From positions 8,224,501 through 8,288,500 of the forward strand of contig CM038469.1 in the NCBI GenBank assembly GCA_021464415.1: 64,000 nt of DNA. The letters are read 5' to 3'. The notes beneath the pieces were generated by a model that was not told where the DNA came from, searched no databases, and saw nothing but the letters and a program-made list of their open reading frames with translations. Shown here piece by piece: positions 12,052 through 25,520 of the stretch. Each line of letters begins with the position of its first letter. Positions within the stretch are counted from its first letter, which is position 1. Source of the DNA: Lonicera japonica. Lineage: Eukaryota > Streptophyta > Magnoliopsida > Dipsacales > Caprifoliaceae. Both the position numbers and the translations under genes were made by a program.

Positions 12052-15000
12052 CACGCCGCTTTATCGCGAGAAATAGGCAATCCATCGAAAATTCCCATCC
12101 CAAGTCAATCAGCTCACATGGATGCCGTATAACTGAAAAACAAATACAACAAATCAAATCATTTGCAGCTAAACTTCATGAAAATGAAATGTCTTAATAA
12201 AATGTATGTGGTATTATATAGAGAGAGTGTGCTCACTATAGAAAGAAACAGGGCGATTTGGATCTGTGAAAGAATTTGGGGTAGATTACAATCTGCGTTC
12301 CTTTCCAGGAAGCAATACTCTCTGATGGAGAAATTATGATTGTGAAGAAAATGAATTAGGTCCTACAGAGAGAAGAGAATAGAGGATTTTAGAAGAAGAA
12401 CAAACGTTGAAGTCACACCCACGAAATTATGGGTTAATGATTAGTATTGGTGTTTTTGTGAAAATGAAAAGTCAACACCTAACTTTTTGACCCCTTATGC
12501 CCGGGGAAAATTAAAAAATTGAAGAAAGTATTAATGGAAACTACCTGTCGACCATAACATAAAGTTTATAAATTAAATTCAAATTATGTCTAGGTTATAT
12601 GATTAACATATACGAGGATTGGACAAATATATCTGAGTTATTAAAATGTCTTTATTAGCTTGTGTAAAAATTAGGATCGAAAAATTAAAATCGATAACCG
12701 GAGAACTGGTCCGACCCGAACTGATAAAATATTTAGGCACTGATATATCTGCACACAATATGTCTAACGTTTACCCAAATAAATTAAAATGTCTAGGCAC
12801 TAAAATATGTGTGCTTATTATTATGGGATTATTGTACTTTGAACATAGTTGTAATTTCAATCTCAGTATGTTTAGTTAGTTTAAATTTTTTTCATACTTT
12901 GACTTTTTTTGGATAATTTTTATATTTATCTTCTTATTTGATTTTCATGTGATATGTGTTTGAAATTATTTGAATTTATTTGAATTCCTAATTTAATTAT
13001 ATATTTATTTTCTTGTATTTTATTTTTAATTAAGAAGGGTAGTATTGGAATTCAACTTAATTAATTGAAATAATAAAGTAATTAATGTTTTGTCCTCTAT
13101 TAAAAATTTGTCCTTTAAACTAAGTCTAAAAATAGAATGTCCTTCGTTAAAATTACTAATATACTAATGTCCTTAATTATTATTTTCTATAAAAGGATTA
13201 TAAATTAGATAATTTACGCGACCAACGAAACAAATGAATGAATTAAATTTCATAATAAAATTAGGAATTCAAAAGGTGAGACTGAAATTTTGAGAAAAAG
13301 TGTGCTTATTTTGCTCAACCAATTTTTTACCTTTATGATCAAAAGCAGCATAAGTCATTATTTTTTTATTGCTGTATAAGGCCTACTCTTCGAGCTCCAG
13401 GAAGCAAGTAGATGAAATGCAGAAGAATATAAGTTGGTCTTGTTCCTACGAGTAAGTTAATTTAATAGTAAAAGCGTCTAGTCTAAGTCACATATGAAGT
13501 AAAGGTAGAGATGGCAAAATAGGTGGGTTAGGTAGGTTCGGGTTTTAAGGGTTTGGCTTCTTAATAGATTTAAGCCTTACCCAACCTAACACAACCCATT
13601 AACATAACGGGCATAAATGGGTTCAGGTGTAAACTTAGTGGGTTGTAGCATGTTATCCCGTTAACCCAATATTACAAAAAAGTTTTTTTTTTAAATTAAT
13701 TAATAACTACCGGCCATTTCATCCACCTAACCCAATCGCTGAAAGTAACAATGGTCCTTCTTTTTTTATATACATTTACATATACATATGTATACTAGTT
13801 AGGAAGCACCCCTCATTCACACTTTTATAATTATAATATAGATATACACAATCAGTGGTGTAGTCAGGAATTTTCAGCCGGGGGTACACAATTTGAATAA
13901 ACTCAAAAGTCAAAATAATAATAATAATAATATAAATATGGAATTCTTAAATTAAGAAAAGTACTAAAATAAATAAATTACCTACAACAATCCTCTCCGA
14001 GACTTCATGCTTGGAATGGTAGAACTCGCACATACATTTTGAGGACTGGAGGAAGAACTTGTTCCTATTTTGTTATAATACTTCTTCATTCTAAACTCAG
14101 CCCTATAAATTCAACATTTATTAAATTAATAACTAATAATTAAACCTAAATCAATTAAACAATTAATATACAATTAACTAAATAGTCTAATAATATAAAA
14201 TTATTCAAGAAATACACAATTAACTGTGTTTGTATCACTCACAGTATTCACAATCAACTAAAGAAAATAAGAAATTATTCATTACTTCATTAGACTAATA
14301 TAAAATTAGTTTAATAATATACTAAAATCAAGTTAGGGCCATAAAAAACACCATAAATCATTACAAAATCATCTGACGTTCTTATCTCAACAAGCACATA
14401 ACAACAACATCAATCATCAAATCAAACAAATGGAATAGATTATAGATATGAGAATTTAATAAGGAATTCCTTAACACAAAAATCTAACCTCAATAAATAA
14501 ATTGAGACCCGATCGGTGATGAGTGGCTTGGTTAGTGTCTCGCTAGGTGGTCGTCTCTCGATCGGTGCTGTGAAGTGCGGAGCGAAAAAAAAATGAGAGA
14601 AACAGTCAAACAGCCAAACAGGGGAGAGATGCACGGCAATATAAAAGAGGAGAATTGGTCTTAGGATCTCTCTCCTCCTTTTAAAGGTATTTTAATTCTC
14701 AAAAACCCGTCAACTTGTATTTCTTACAATCACATACTCTCAACTATAAATTTATGCATATAAGTCCCTATTTTTTTAAAAAAAAATTGCCGAAATCGCT
14801 GCGCACCCCCTCGTCACAACGTAGCAACGCCCCTGTACACAATGGAAAGGTTGTACATATATGTATACATGTGGAGATATCATATATAGTATATACATGC
14901 ACAACCCCCTCTCTCTCTTAGGCTTATCAGAAGTGTAAGAAAGCTCTTCCTCCATATCTATTATAATAACAAGATAATATTTATTTGAATGTTTCTTACA

Positions 15001-16476
15001 TCTGAGATTTTTTATTTTAATATTTTGAAGACAAATATATATATATATATATGTTATATACATGCACACATACACATATAATATATATATATATATATAA
15101 TATTATATATGTATATTATATATACTAGAATCAACCAACGCAATGTATATGCAATACTACAATTAATAAACACTTTTAAAATATTTAGTACCGCTCAAGT
15201 GATAATAATGTAATCTTTTATCACGAACTTCATGGGCTCAAATTCCTAAGTAAGCAAGTTTTATTTATTTTCTAATATACCAAGAAAATTTTGGTAATTA
15301 AATAGGGATACCAAAAATCTTCTAAGAGCTTAATTAATAGTATAGATACACAAACACATATATACACACTAAACAACATGCATAGGTGATACATATGTTT
15401 CTCATATGTATTCAATTTAAAGAGTAATATTTAATAAATGAGTTTAACTTGTAAAAAGTTGACATTTCAAAAATTTGATGCAGTTTCAATTGGTTGATTG
15501 AGGCTTGCTTTTGTAATATAGAATAGATATATACACACATACACCACACGCACACGTATACCACTAATTCAATTCACACACAAACTACTACTTTTTTTTT
15601 CCAATTCCTATCAATAACACCTAGTAACAAAATACGACACACATTCAGTACACGCACCACAAATGTACAATATGCAAAAAAAAATTCCAAAGGGAGAGCT
15701 TTGGGCTCTATATATTATATAAATTGGAATGGAAAATCTCCATTACCAAAGGTGGTACATCATGGATCAAAGTTTTCATTGACACAAGAACAACAACATA
15801 ATACAACAATATGAAATAGAATACTAAAACTTCGAAGAGGTCCTAAAACATAAACATACACAAAAAGCAATACTAGAAGAGCGTCACACAATTATAGTCA
15901 GCCAAACCAAGAGATATTATCAAGAAACGAAAACTAATGAAGATACCTCTAGAGATACATGTATCCCTTCCAAGGGAAGCTCCAAACCTTATAAACTGCA
16001 CAAACCAATGCAAAGGCAACAACAAACCAACAATAGGTGCAGTGACGAATCCGGTGGTGGTGGTGGCGGCTCTGGTGGCGAAAGATGAAGCCAAAAAAAA
16101 GGACTAAAAAAAGACAAACCCAACTCCGCCCTCGTAACCGGAGTTAGACGGGCATAAATGAGTGGAGAATTAGCCAGAAAGGCAGTGAGTTAGTAGAGTG
16201 AAGGGAGAAAGAGCCATGGAGCCAAAGAGGCGACGAAAATTGGGACTAGCCAAAAAAAAAACCTTGGCAGTGGAGAGAAACTCTCACACCCTAACTTATA
16301 CTTCTAAATTTTATTGTTATACATGTTTTTTAAAGAAAATAGAGAGAAAAAAAATAAGGAAAAAGTTAAAAGAAAAGAAAAAGGAAGTAGCCTATGCTTT
16401 GGCTGTGAAAACGGGATATCAACAATAGTTGGCGGAGCTCCGGCGGTGGTGATCGAATCTTTACGATGGTTATTGG
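12052..16476. other. Gene-poor repeat-rich DNA
   Basis: No convincing coding exon. It contains a TAGAGATGGCAAAATAGG block near 13508 with inverted CCACCTAACCC-type words by 13725 (possible hAT-type MITE, unproved), (TA)n tracts at 15036-15130, and a SINE-like stretch near 15185-15250. Open frames of 60-120 codons (14440-16685) are low-complexity or motif-free. Confidence 0.4.
15036..15125. repeat. (TA)n-rich microsatellite cluster
   Basis: Several TA runs separated by short spacers (15038-15052, 15078-15100 and following). Confidence 0.8.
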
Positions 16477-17024
16477 TGTTGGTTTATTTAATAAAAATAA
16501 ATATAATTATTATTTTATTAAATATTTATGAGTTATACAATTTAATAATAGTCATTATATTAGATATAAATAAAGGATTTATAATGTTTCATTATATTCT
16601 TAAATTAGAGGAGTTATATAACTTTATTAGATTTAATTTCCCTATTAATTCTTTTCATAACTCCTTTATCCTTTCATCTATATAAAGGAGTGAAAATCAT
16701 TCTATTATGTAAATTGAATATATATATATATATTCATCGATCTTCTCTCCAAAAAATCTCCATTGTATCTTTCTTATATACGTATAAATTATGTGTGTAT
16801 ATATTTTGAGTTTGGGTAATGTGATTGGACTAGTTCACCCTGTCTTCTTGTAAACATGCACATGAGGGAGACAAAGTTGTGCGCCTTATGGTATGGGTTT
16901 TATCTTGGAGGTGTTATCGATCATCAATACCTGTACACAGGGAGGCAATAACATCTTTAGAACAGCGACTTTGTCGCAACTCTCAAATGCCAGCTTTCTT
17001 TATTTTTACTATTTTCTATAAATG
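16477..17024 (+). repeat. Left LTR of the 16.5-22 kb element
   Basis: About 548 bp, starting TGTTGG. It aligns along its length with 21395-21958, including CTATATAAAGGAGTGAAAA (TATA region), an (AT)n tract and the GACTTTGTC..CCAGCTTTC block near the end. The two copies differ at many positions and by several small indels, so the insertion is old. Confidence 0.75.
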
Positions 17025-20000
17025 GTGTTTTAGGTATTTTCACATATTTGTGTTGTTAATTTTAAATAAACTTGAGAAATCATTTCTTGTAAAACAATAT
17101 ACAAATCAAAGTCATATTTTCCAACCGCTAAAGACGTTATTGTGCTTTGATTTGTGATGATTTTTATGTACAGGTAAAATGTTTTCAAATATATAAAGAA
17201 GTGTGAGATTCTTGAAAATGTAAGTTTTGTTACAATGCCAATTATTTTAATTATTGGTGTTAAACTCTAGGATGTTTGCGGTACGAGCTTAGTTTATAAG
17301 TATGACGATTTGTTAATTAATTTGTTAGAAGCTTTATTTATTTTAATTGAAAATAGTGTTCTATAAATACACGTTTCTTGAAATACATATCAATACTAAT
17401 GCGGTTAATTCATTTTCTAATTGAACATGTAATTTGGTGCATAGATTTTACAATGGGAGTTTTGAAGAAGCGCTACTCATAAAGACCATGTCAAGTGTTG
17501 AATTTCTTGGGTACATACCAACTTTCGAGTAAGAAATATGACTATATAATTCTCAAGCGAAGAAGTATATTTTAATTAAACTTTCTAAGGTGAATTAGGT
17601 GGATGGCTTATGGCTTGTTGATCTTATAATTACAAAAATGTAATCTTCGTAGTTATATGTTTATAATATTTTAAGTTATTTTAGACTAGTGACAAAACAT
17701 ATTTTTATGAAACCCGGAGTTGTGCAAATATATATATATAGTTAAATAATGATGTGTTTTATGTGATGAGAGTATTCAATAGTAAAATTAATATGCCAAT
17801 TATTTTCTATTATAAATATAATGTGTTATTCATCTTTAATGCCAAATCAATTAGTGTTTTTTATGAATGCGTGTATTTTGACTTATGATAAACATGACGA
17901 TTTTATTTTGGACGTGAAACTTTTGGCTAATTCTCACTTAAAGGACATAATGGTATTGTTTGAAATAATTGTACAAGTTTGTACATTATTTTCTTTATAA
18001 ATTATGTGTAGTTGTTTCCTTATAAAATTAACTATTATTATTATATGAGACATATTCTAAAAGGTTTTAAATCTCATAAACATATGTGAAATGGTTTTGC
18101 TCACAAGTTCTCGTGGAGTCATGTATTAATATGAAAAATTATACAATTATAAGCCGCTAGTATTTAATTAGAATTTGATTTGTGATTGCTTCAATAGGTC
18201 CATTGTTGCTTGTTAATTTAATACACTTAATTTTGTTGTAGAAACTTAAGGTGCATAATCTATTTACCTATGAGTTAAAATAGTAATAGCCGTGAGGTGT
18301 GAAACATGAAGATGATAAGAAGGTCTTGTTCATTACATTTACTTTGTTACATTTAGTTTTGGGATTTTATCCACCTTGTAACTAATTTTCTTCCTTGTGT
18401 TAATAAAGAAAATTGGTCGTTTGATTTATTTAATTTTTTTTTTCATTTTGGGAAAAAAAAAAGTAGTTTGGAAAAATTAATTATACAATAATATTGCATT
18501 ATTATTGTGTTATTAAATTTACTATTGTAAAATAAATTGAAGGTTACTCCATATTTTTTAAAAACATATATTAATGACGGAGATTAAATGATGGTGAGTA
18601 GCATATAATATATAACTTATGCTAATTTCATATGCCACACTTAAGGCATTTAATAAAGTTATATGTCATGAATTATGTAAATGAATGTATCATTTCAATA
18701 CATGTGAATCATGATGGACTTTTGAATAATGAACGCAATACTCTTGGAGCTTGGGAGATAGTGGTATTTTCTAGTAGCAACCTTCAAGTACAAAGTTAAA
18801 GTAAGAATTTCACCTAGTGTAGAGTTTTTAATTATAAAATGTTAAGGTATGTTTTAATTTATGGAATTATATTTTTATATGATAGTTATATTTCCATGTG
18901 TATATTTTTCATTTAGCAATTTTGGCTTGGAAAACTAATAATTTATTTTTATTTTTAAAAAATAGAAATTGAGATAGGATATATTTACTAAACAGCTTCC
19001 ATACTTGTTAAAATTTTGAAAGCCAATTAAATAGCTTTCCAATAATTCCACCAAGCTTATGGACAGTTCCATGTACCACTATGTGATTTCATGAAACCTT
19101 CATTATACTTTTGAAAGTTTATTTTCAACAATTATATATTTTAAAAGTACGTAATAATAGTTGAAATTTGCTTTGTTTCATTATATTTGGAGGAAATAAA
19201 TGAAATTAAAATTTTTAAAAGTTTTCTTAAGTTTGCGGTATAAGTTATTTATTTTGTATGTTATTTTCAAAACCGATATTGGTCCTCAACCTAATAATAT
19301 GTTTCTTAGTTTACAAATTAGATTTGAGATACTCGTAAATTTATCAAGGCAGAGACCATATATGATCACATTTAAGAAGTTAATTTCAATGATTACAAAT
19401 TATATAAATGCATATAAGTTGTAATGGGTATATTTATTGGAGTGTAACTATTTAATTATTCTTGTGAGTTTATTTTGCTTGGTTTTATTTTGTGAGGAAT
19501 GCCTAAGAGTTAAAGGTTTTAGATTGACAATCCTATAGATTTGTATCATATGAATTGGTAGTTTTCTAAAATAGAAGTAAAATAAATATATTATTATACT
19601 TTCAACATTTTGAGAATTTAGTAATTTTGTAGTATAAAATTTTTAATGCAAACTTAGTTATTATTGACTTATAAGAAAATTTATGTGATTACATTATGCT
19701 TTGTGGGACTATTACTATAATTTAAAGTTACAATTGTGAAATTAAATTTGTAGCATATTATAAATGTGTGTGTTGAAGTTACGCATTTAAATAAATATTT
19801 ATATAAATTTAAGGAGAAAAATATGTTTGTTAAATTTTATTTTATTTTAATAGATTTGAGACATGAGTTATACTTTTATAGTCTAGAATACATGGCTTTT
19901 AGAAAAGTTTGATTTTTACAAGTTTTACTATTTGAATGTTCAAGTTAAACAATTTTAAATATCTTATACATAAATTTTGCGTCTTCAAAATATTGAAAAA

Positions 20001-21394
20001 ATTAAGCTTAAGATACATGCGATATATTCTGAAGTTTTAAATCTTATGTTAAGTTACTACAAAATATATTTTGAAAATTTTGTCGAATGTGGTACTTTGT
20101 ATAAAGTCTTAAAATGTGGGGATTTATAATTTTGATATATATTTATTTGCGTTAAATTAAATTATGACCACATACTTAGTTTTCTACCATGTCATGTTAT
20201 GCAAGTTCAAATAAAGTTTGAACTTAATTCTTTTTAATATGAGAAAATCTATAAGTTTGAGAAACTTGTTTTGAGATTCAAAGAGAAAAATGTTTTGATT
20301 TGCTGTAACATATTTTGATAAATGAAATTTGATTTTCTCTTTTGAAAATTTGTTTTATGAACTTAAAATTTTGAAGAAGGAAACTTGTGACTTTATATAT
20401 GGGGTGTCTAAATAAAGAAGTTGTTCCTAATGGGTAAGAGACCATTGACCACAATTTAATACTTTAAGTATTTATGTGGTTCCTAGTAAGTAATACAGAC
20501 TACTAAAAACAATTGAAAAAATTGGTTCCTAGTAGGTCAAAGACTACTGGTCATTTGAAACTTGTAGTTCCTAGTAGTAGACTATTGGTCACAATTTTGT
20601 GATTCTTAACAGTGGTTATTGACGATACTCGTGAACTACAATGACGATGAAAGCGCTTTAAAATAAAGAGGCATAAAAAATACTCTTGAGAAGAGAATTT
20701 GCCTCGGGACTAGCTAGATCCTTTTATTATCGAGGGGGATGGGGTAAGCCCATAGGGAGTCGCCAATAGAAGTAACCCAACCTCTGTGATTAGAGATCTC
20801 ATAAAGGAGGTTCAATGTGGTATAAACAACCTATAAAACGTGACTTGTTAAAAGCACTATTTTATAGGAGAATGTCTCCTCCCCATCTTTGTGATGACAG
20901 TTCTTATGTGTGATATTTAGGATGGGTTTTACCCTTAATGAATTAAAGGCAAGCAAACTCTCGCAAGGTATTGTCACACATACATTTGGATAATTCACCT
21001 AAGTGAGAGCCGTCGTAAAGGCGCGGCCGTAAGATTTGGGCTAGTCTCTAAAACTCTCATGAGAATCAAGATAGTGTGCATATCCATTAATAGCACAAAC
21101 CCATAAGAACCATATCTTATATCACATATTGTGTATTACAATGAAAGTTTGACCAAAAGGACCTAATTCAAGGCATAGTCCATTACGGCTCCCTCAAATG
21201 AAAATTGTCAACACTAAGTGTAGTTAAAGTTCCAAAAGACTACTACGTACACCCATTGCACAATATTAAATTGTCCTATTATTATATTATGTAATATACT
21301 TTCATAATTATAATCTTGTGGGATTTTCAAAATAGAAAAAAGTACTTTAAGTCTCATAGTCTCAATGTGTTATTTTTATTAAAATAGTGGGGAC

Positions 21395-21958
21395 TGTTGG
21401 AATATTTTAACAAAAATAAATATAATTAATATTTTATTAAATATTTATGAGTTATACAATTTAATAATAGTCATTATATTAGATATAAATAAATGATTTA
21501 TAAAGTTTTATTATATTCTTAAATTAGAGGAGTTATATAACTTTATTAGATTATAATTATTTGATTTAATTTCCCTATTAATTATTTTCATAACTCATTT
21601 ATTCTTTCACCTATATAAAGGAGTGAAAATCATTCTATTATGTAGACTAAATATATATATATATATATGTATTCATCGATCTTCTTTCAAAAAAATCTCC
21701 ATTGTATCTTTTTTATATACTTATAGATTTTGTGTATATATATTTTGAGTTTGGGCAATGTGATTGAACTGGTTCACCTCGTCTTCTTGTGGACATGCAC
21801 ATGGAGGAAACAAAATTGTGCGCCTTATGGGTTTTATCTTGGAGGTGTTATCGACCGTCAATACCTGCACGTACGGAGGCAACAATGTCTTTAGGACAGC
21901 GACTTTGTCACGACTCTCAAAGGCCAGCTTTCTTTATTTTTATTATTTTTTATAAATG
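21395..21958 (+). repeat. Right LTR of the 16.5-22 kb element
   Basis: About 564 bp, starting TGTTGGAATATTTTAAC directly after the purine tract. It carries the same TATA region and terminal block as the left LTR. The match stops at ATAAATG on both sides. Confidence 0.75.
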
Positions 21959-24544
21959 CGATAGAATTTATTTTTTTAGTTTAGGCAATGTGATAGAATT
22001 TTTTTTATCCTCTATCACCTTTAAGAACCTGTACACTCCTTATGACATAAAATATTAATTTTCAGTTTTTGTCTTCCATCTATGTCTACGTACAATTCTA
22101 AGCCTAAGTGTAAATGAGAACTTATGCTTAAACTCGCAATCTAAACCAATTGATGCTGCAACTCATCGCAATCTTGGGGATGTAACGATTGTTCAATTGA
22201 CCGTCTTTGGTTATCAAATAATGTTATTTGTTTTGGTTATTGGGTAAGTGTCTCATCAAAGATTGTTCACTAGCGATAGGGATCCCACTTTCTAAGCCTA
22301 TTTATGAAGTAGCTTTGAGGTTTTTTTTAACTATGCTACCTTTTAAACTTATTTAGCAAAATAGGGGACTTTAAACTTAATTGTAAAAATGGGGTTGCTT
22401 TGATAGAATTTATAAAGCTTTGAATTTTTGGTCATTTAAAAACTCTGAAAGGGGCATCGGTTTTATGGTTAAAAACGTCGACGTGGCTAACGATTTTACC
22501 CATAAACTTGCTACCTGTGTTAGCCCTTTTTACGTGTTTCAAATTTCCCCACTATATTTCATCATAAAAAGAAAAAAATCAAAATTGATCGCTCGCTCTT
22601 TGCTTTATCTCCTTCTTCCTCCCTCTTGCTGCTTTCTCTCCTTCCTCCGTTGTCCCTTATTCCTCCAGCTCCATTTTCTCCGACTTTGCTTTCTTCCTCT
22701 AGCTGTCGTTCCTTTTTAACCTCGTGCCAGGTACAAACGTTTCCACCCTCTCCATTGCTTTGATGAATTGATTATTTGATTTAGCTATTTGATGTGTGGA
22801 TGGTTTAAAATCTTTGAATGTTTGTGTGTTTTATGTATATATGTATGCATGTATGTATGTATGTATGTATGTATGTATGTATGTATGTATGTGTTTGGGG
22901 GTTGTGGTCATGCTTTATGTATGTATGTATGTATGTATGTATGTATTTATTTAGGGGTTTCAGTGGTTTGGGGGTTTCTTTGGTGTAACGGTTCTGGCGG
23001 TTTAAGAGTTCAGCTGGTGTAGGGGAACACAACCATTTTTTGGAACTTACTTTGGATGTGGATTTGTAAAGCCAAAATGTGTATAAGTTTTGAGGGGTGG
23101 AATTTTATTTATGTTTAAGACAAATTTAGACTAGTCCCCTAGGTCATAAAGTCCCAATGGCTGTAGTTTTTTGTAATTGTGTTCTTGGCTACACTCACAA
23201 AATTATGAAACTCACTCCACCAAATTTTTAAAATTTCAATTGAATATGTATATATGGAAGTTTTTTTTTTCTTTTTACTTTATGCTATTAATTACAACTA
23301 GTTACAAGTTATATGTGATAGGTATTTAACAGTAAAACTTGTAGCACATTTGATTGACTTTAATAATTTGTTTTTATATAGCGACATTATATATCATATC
23401 AAAACGAGCATTTATATATCTTGCATGTATAACAAACTTATATTATGTGATTTGCTTTTTGAAGAAACACCTAAATAGTTCTTCATTTGAATACCTTTAC
23501 AGTGTTTTATTTTTGTATATTAAAACACTAATGAAAAGCCCATATGAGCAATAATCTTTTTCAAGTTTCTTGATACCCTAACTCTCTAAGCTAGTTACCT
23601 CTTTCTCCTTCCCTTGAACCTCTTGAACTTATCTCTTTTACTTTCTTCTCCGCACTTCTTATATGGAAGAAAGGAGGACTGTCAATTTTATGAAATTTTT
23701 ATAATAAACCTAATAAAATCTTTATATTTTTGGAATTTGTGTTTCTCCTTTTATAAGACTTTTTGCTCTCCTTTCTCTACGACATTGATGAAGGCTACTT
23801 TTTTATGTACAAATTCCATCTCATTATCTTGTGTGGCCTGAAATGGATTTTTTTCATTAACCACATTGGATTTTTTCATTCTTTTTTGTTTTAAATTTTT
23901 TTTAATAACATCTATATGGATTTTTTTCATTCTTTTTGTTTTTCATTTTTTTAATATTATTATTTTTCTTTCTATCTCATTATTTTGTGTGGTCTGAAAA
24001 GCATTTGTTCATTCTTTTTTTTTATCAAGTTTTTTTAACATTAAAACTCTACCAAAGTCCTTACATTCATGTTTTTCAAAATTTTCATTCTCTCTTAATT
24101 TTTTAAGATTAAAACCCATATATATTTAACATTCATTTTGAATGAACATTTGATACTTACAGGACCCCCACCAAAATCCCCACATGCATATAAACAAGAG
24201 CCCAAATGCATTTCAAACAATATTAATTGAAGCGGAACAAACTCACATACATACATGGAATAACCTACATAAATTAAATCATCTCTCTGTCACTAACACG
24301 CACATTCCTACATATCTACATACACTCTTTAGAAGTGTAATGTTTAAAAATAATATCAAATTAAACCCTTAATTAAGTTTCTATTAAGTATTTAGAATTA
24401 CAAAGTGAACCATTAAGTAAGTTTGCATTAAACTTTTTTAATTACAAACTTTTTTTAATTAACCTTTTGAGATGGCAATTTTTTATTACAAGTTTGCATT
24501 AAACTTTTTTAATTACAAACTAGCCTTCATGTTTAAAAATAATA
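21959..24544. other. Intergenic DNA without recognised gene
   Basis: Holds an ATGT microsatellite (22833-22947), T-rich partial direct repeats around 23865-23950 (TTTTTTTCATTCTTTTT), and two copies of TTTGCATTAAACTTTTTTAA near 24421 and 24489. The plus-strand frame at 22420-22719 is low in complexity and motif-free. Confidence 0.4.
22833..22947. repeat. (ATGT)n microsatellite, interrupted
   Basis: Two runs of the tetranucleotide ATGT (about 22833-22893 and 22915-22947) split by a short unique spacer. Frames on both strands through it are artefacts. Confidence 0.9.
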
Positions 24545-24796
24545 CTCCATCCGTCCCAAATTGCCGGTCCCTTTTGGGAAATCCAATTTATTAAGGATCC
24601 AACATCATCATTGCACTTTTTGCTTAATTTACACTGACTTTTCCTTTTTACCCTTTTCTTTATTCAAAACTTTTACTTGAAAAGTGAAAGTACAAAATGG
24701 CAAAATAGGTATGTATTTATCTTTTATGGAAAGTGGACATTTATTTTGGGACATCCAAAAAAGGAAAGAGCGACCAGCAATTTGGGACGGAAGGAG
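24545..24796 (+). mobile_element. Stowaway MITE, copy 1, TSD TA
   Basis: A 252-bp element starting CTCCATCCGTCCCAAATTG and ending with the near-perfect inverse (CAATTTGGGACGGAAGGAG), flanked by TA (24543-24544, 24797-24798). These are the ends and target of Tc1/mariner-type Stowaway MITEs. Related copies lie at 41285-41534 (same orientation) and 58537-58788 (inverted). Confidence 0.9.
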
Positions 24797-24798
24797 TA

Positions 24799-25520
24799 TC
24801 AAACTGTATTTGCATTTTATTTTTCATAGAAATTTCTTTAAACTCCGGTTCTAATTTCAGATCATCATGTTCATATGTCACTTGTTTTTGTGGAGAAGTT
24901 GTTCTAATTAAAGTTTCATGGACGTCGAGAAACCTAGGTTGGATATTATTTGGTTGCAGTAAATATGGTAATAATTGATGCAACTTTTTCGACTGGGTTG
25001 ACAAGAAAAAAATTGTCTGGGAATAGATGAAAGAAGTTTACGATTAGAGAGCACTTGCTGAAGGGATGAAACATTTGAACAATCGTTTGTTGAAGGGCAT
25101 AAAAAGGGAGAAGGAAAAAAAAGAAAAAGTATAAAGAAAGTACGAGTAATGCAAGAAATCACTCAAGTGTGTAAGGAATATGATGTATTTGCTTGTGTTT
25201 CTACTTGTTGTGTCAATTTCATGTAGTTTGTTTAATTAGGTGGTATAGACTTATTGTTAGCGTTGTTGTGTATTTTTTTGGTATATGTATGGGTTTGGAA
25301 CTTGTCTGTTGACTATGTATGGATGCGGTTTTAGTTATTGCTCATACAATAAGTAATGCGACATTATAATACAATTTTATTAGTTAATGAATGGATGTTT
25401 ATTGAATTATGCATATGCCGTTGGTTTATTTGTTAAGTTATGTACATATATGTACTATTGAATATGCATTGTTTATTATTTTATATCTAATTAACACATA
25501 GATGAAACATATATTTATTG
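24799..25520. other. Region upstream of the plant-mobile-domain pseudogene
   Basis: AT-rich DNA with no recognised exon. It may contain the former promoter of the pseudogene starting at 25521. Confidence 0.35.

Larger units (their letters stand above)
16477..21958 (+). mobile_element. Non-autonomous LTR retrotransposon (LARD-like), 5.5 kb
   Basis: Two direct LTRs flank about 4.4 kb of interior. A purine-rich tract (AAAATAGTGGGGAC) directly precedes the right LTR, which fixes the orientation as plus. The interior has no gag-pol: no frame above about 75 codons and no reverse transcriptase or integrase motif. Its right part (20690-21390) is a GC-richer block of the sort conserved in some large plant elements that lack proteins. 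Near 20410-20600 there are several degenerate copies of a GTTCCTAGTAGGTCA..GACTACTGGTCA unit. I see no clean 5-bp target duplication and no canonical primer-binding site, so the outer limits are uncertain by a few bases. Confidence 0.7.

Noticed and set aside
16314..17157. Frames over the left LTR, with a matching pair at 21764-22058
   Set aside because: They lie in the two LTR copies and contain no known motif.
22789..23032. Cys/Met/Tyr-rich frames over the ATGT repeat
   Set aside because: Pure microsatellite translation.
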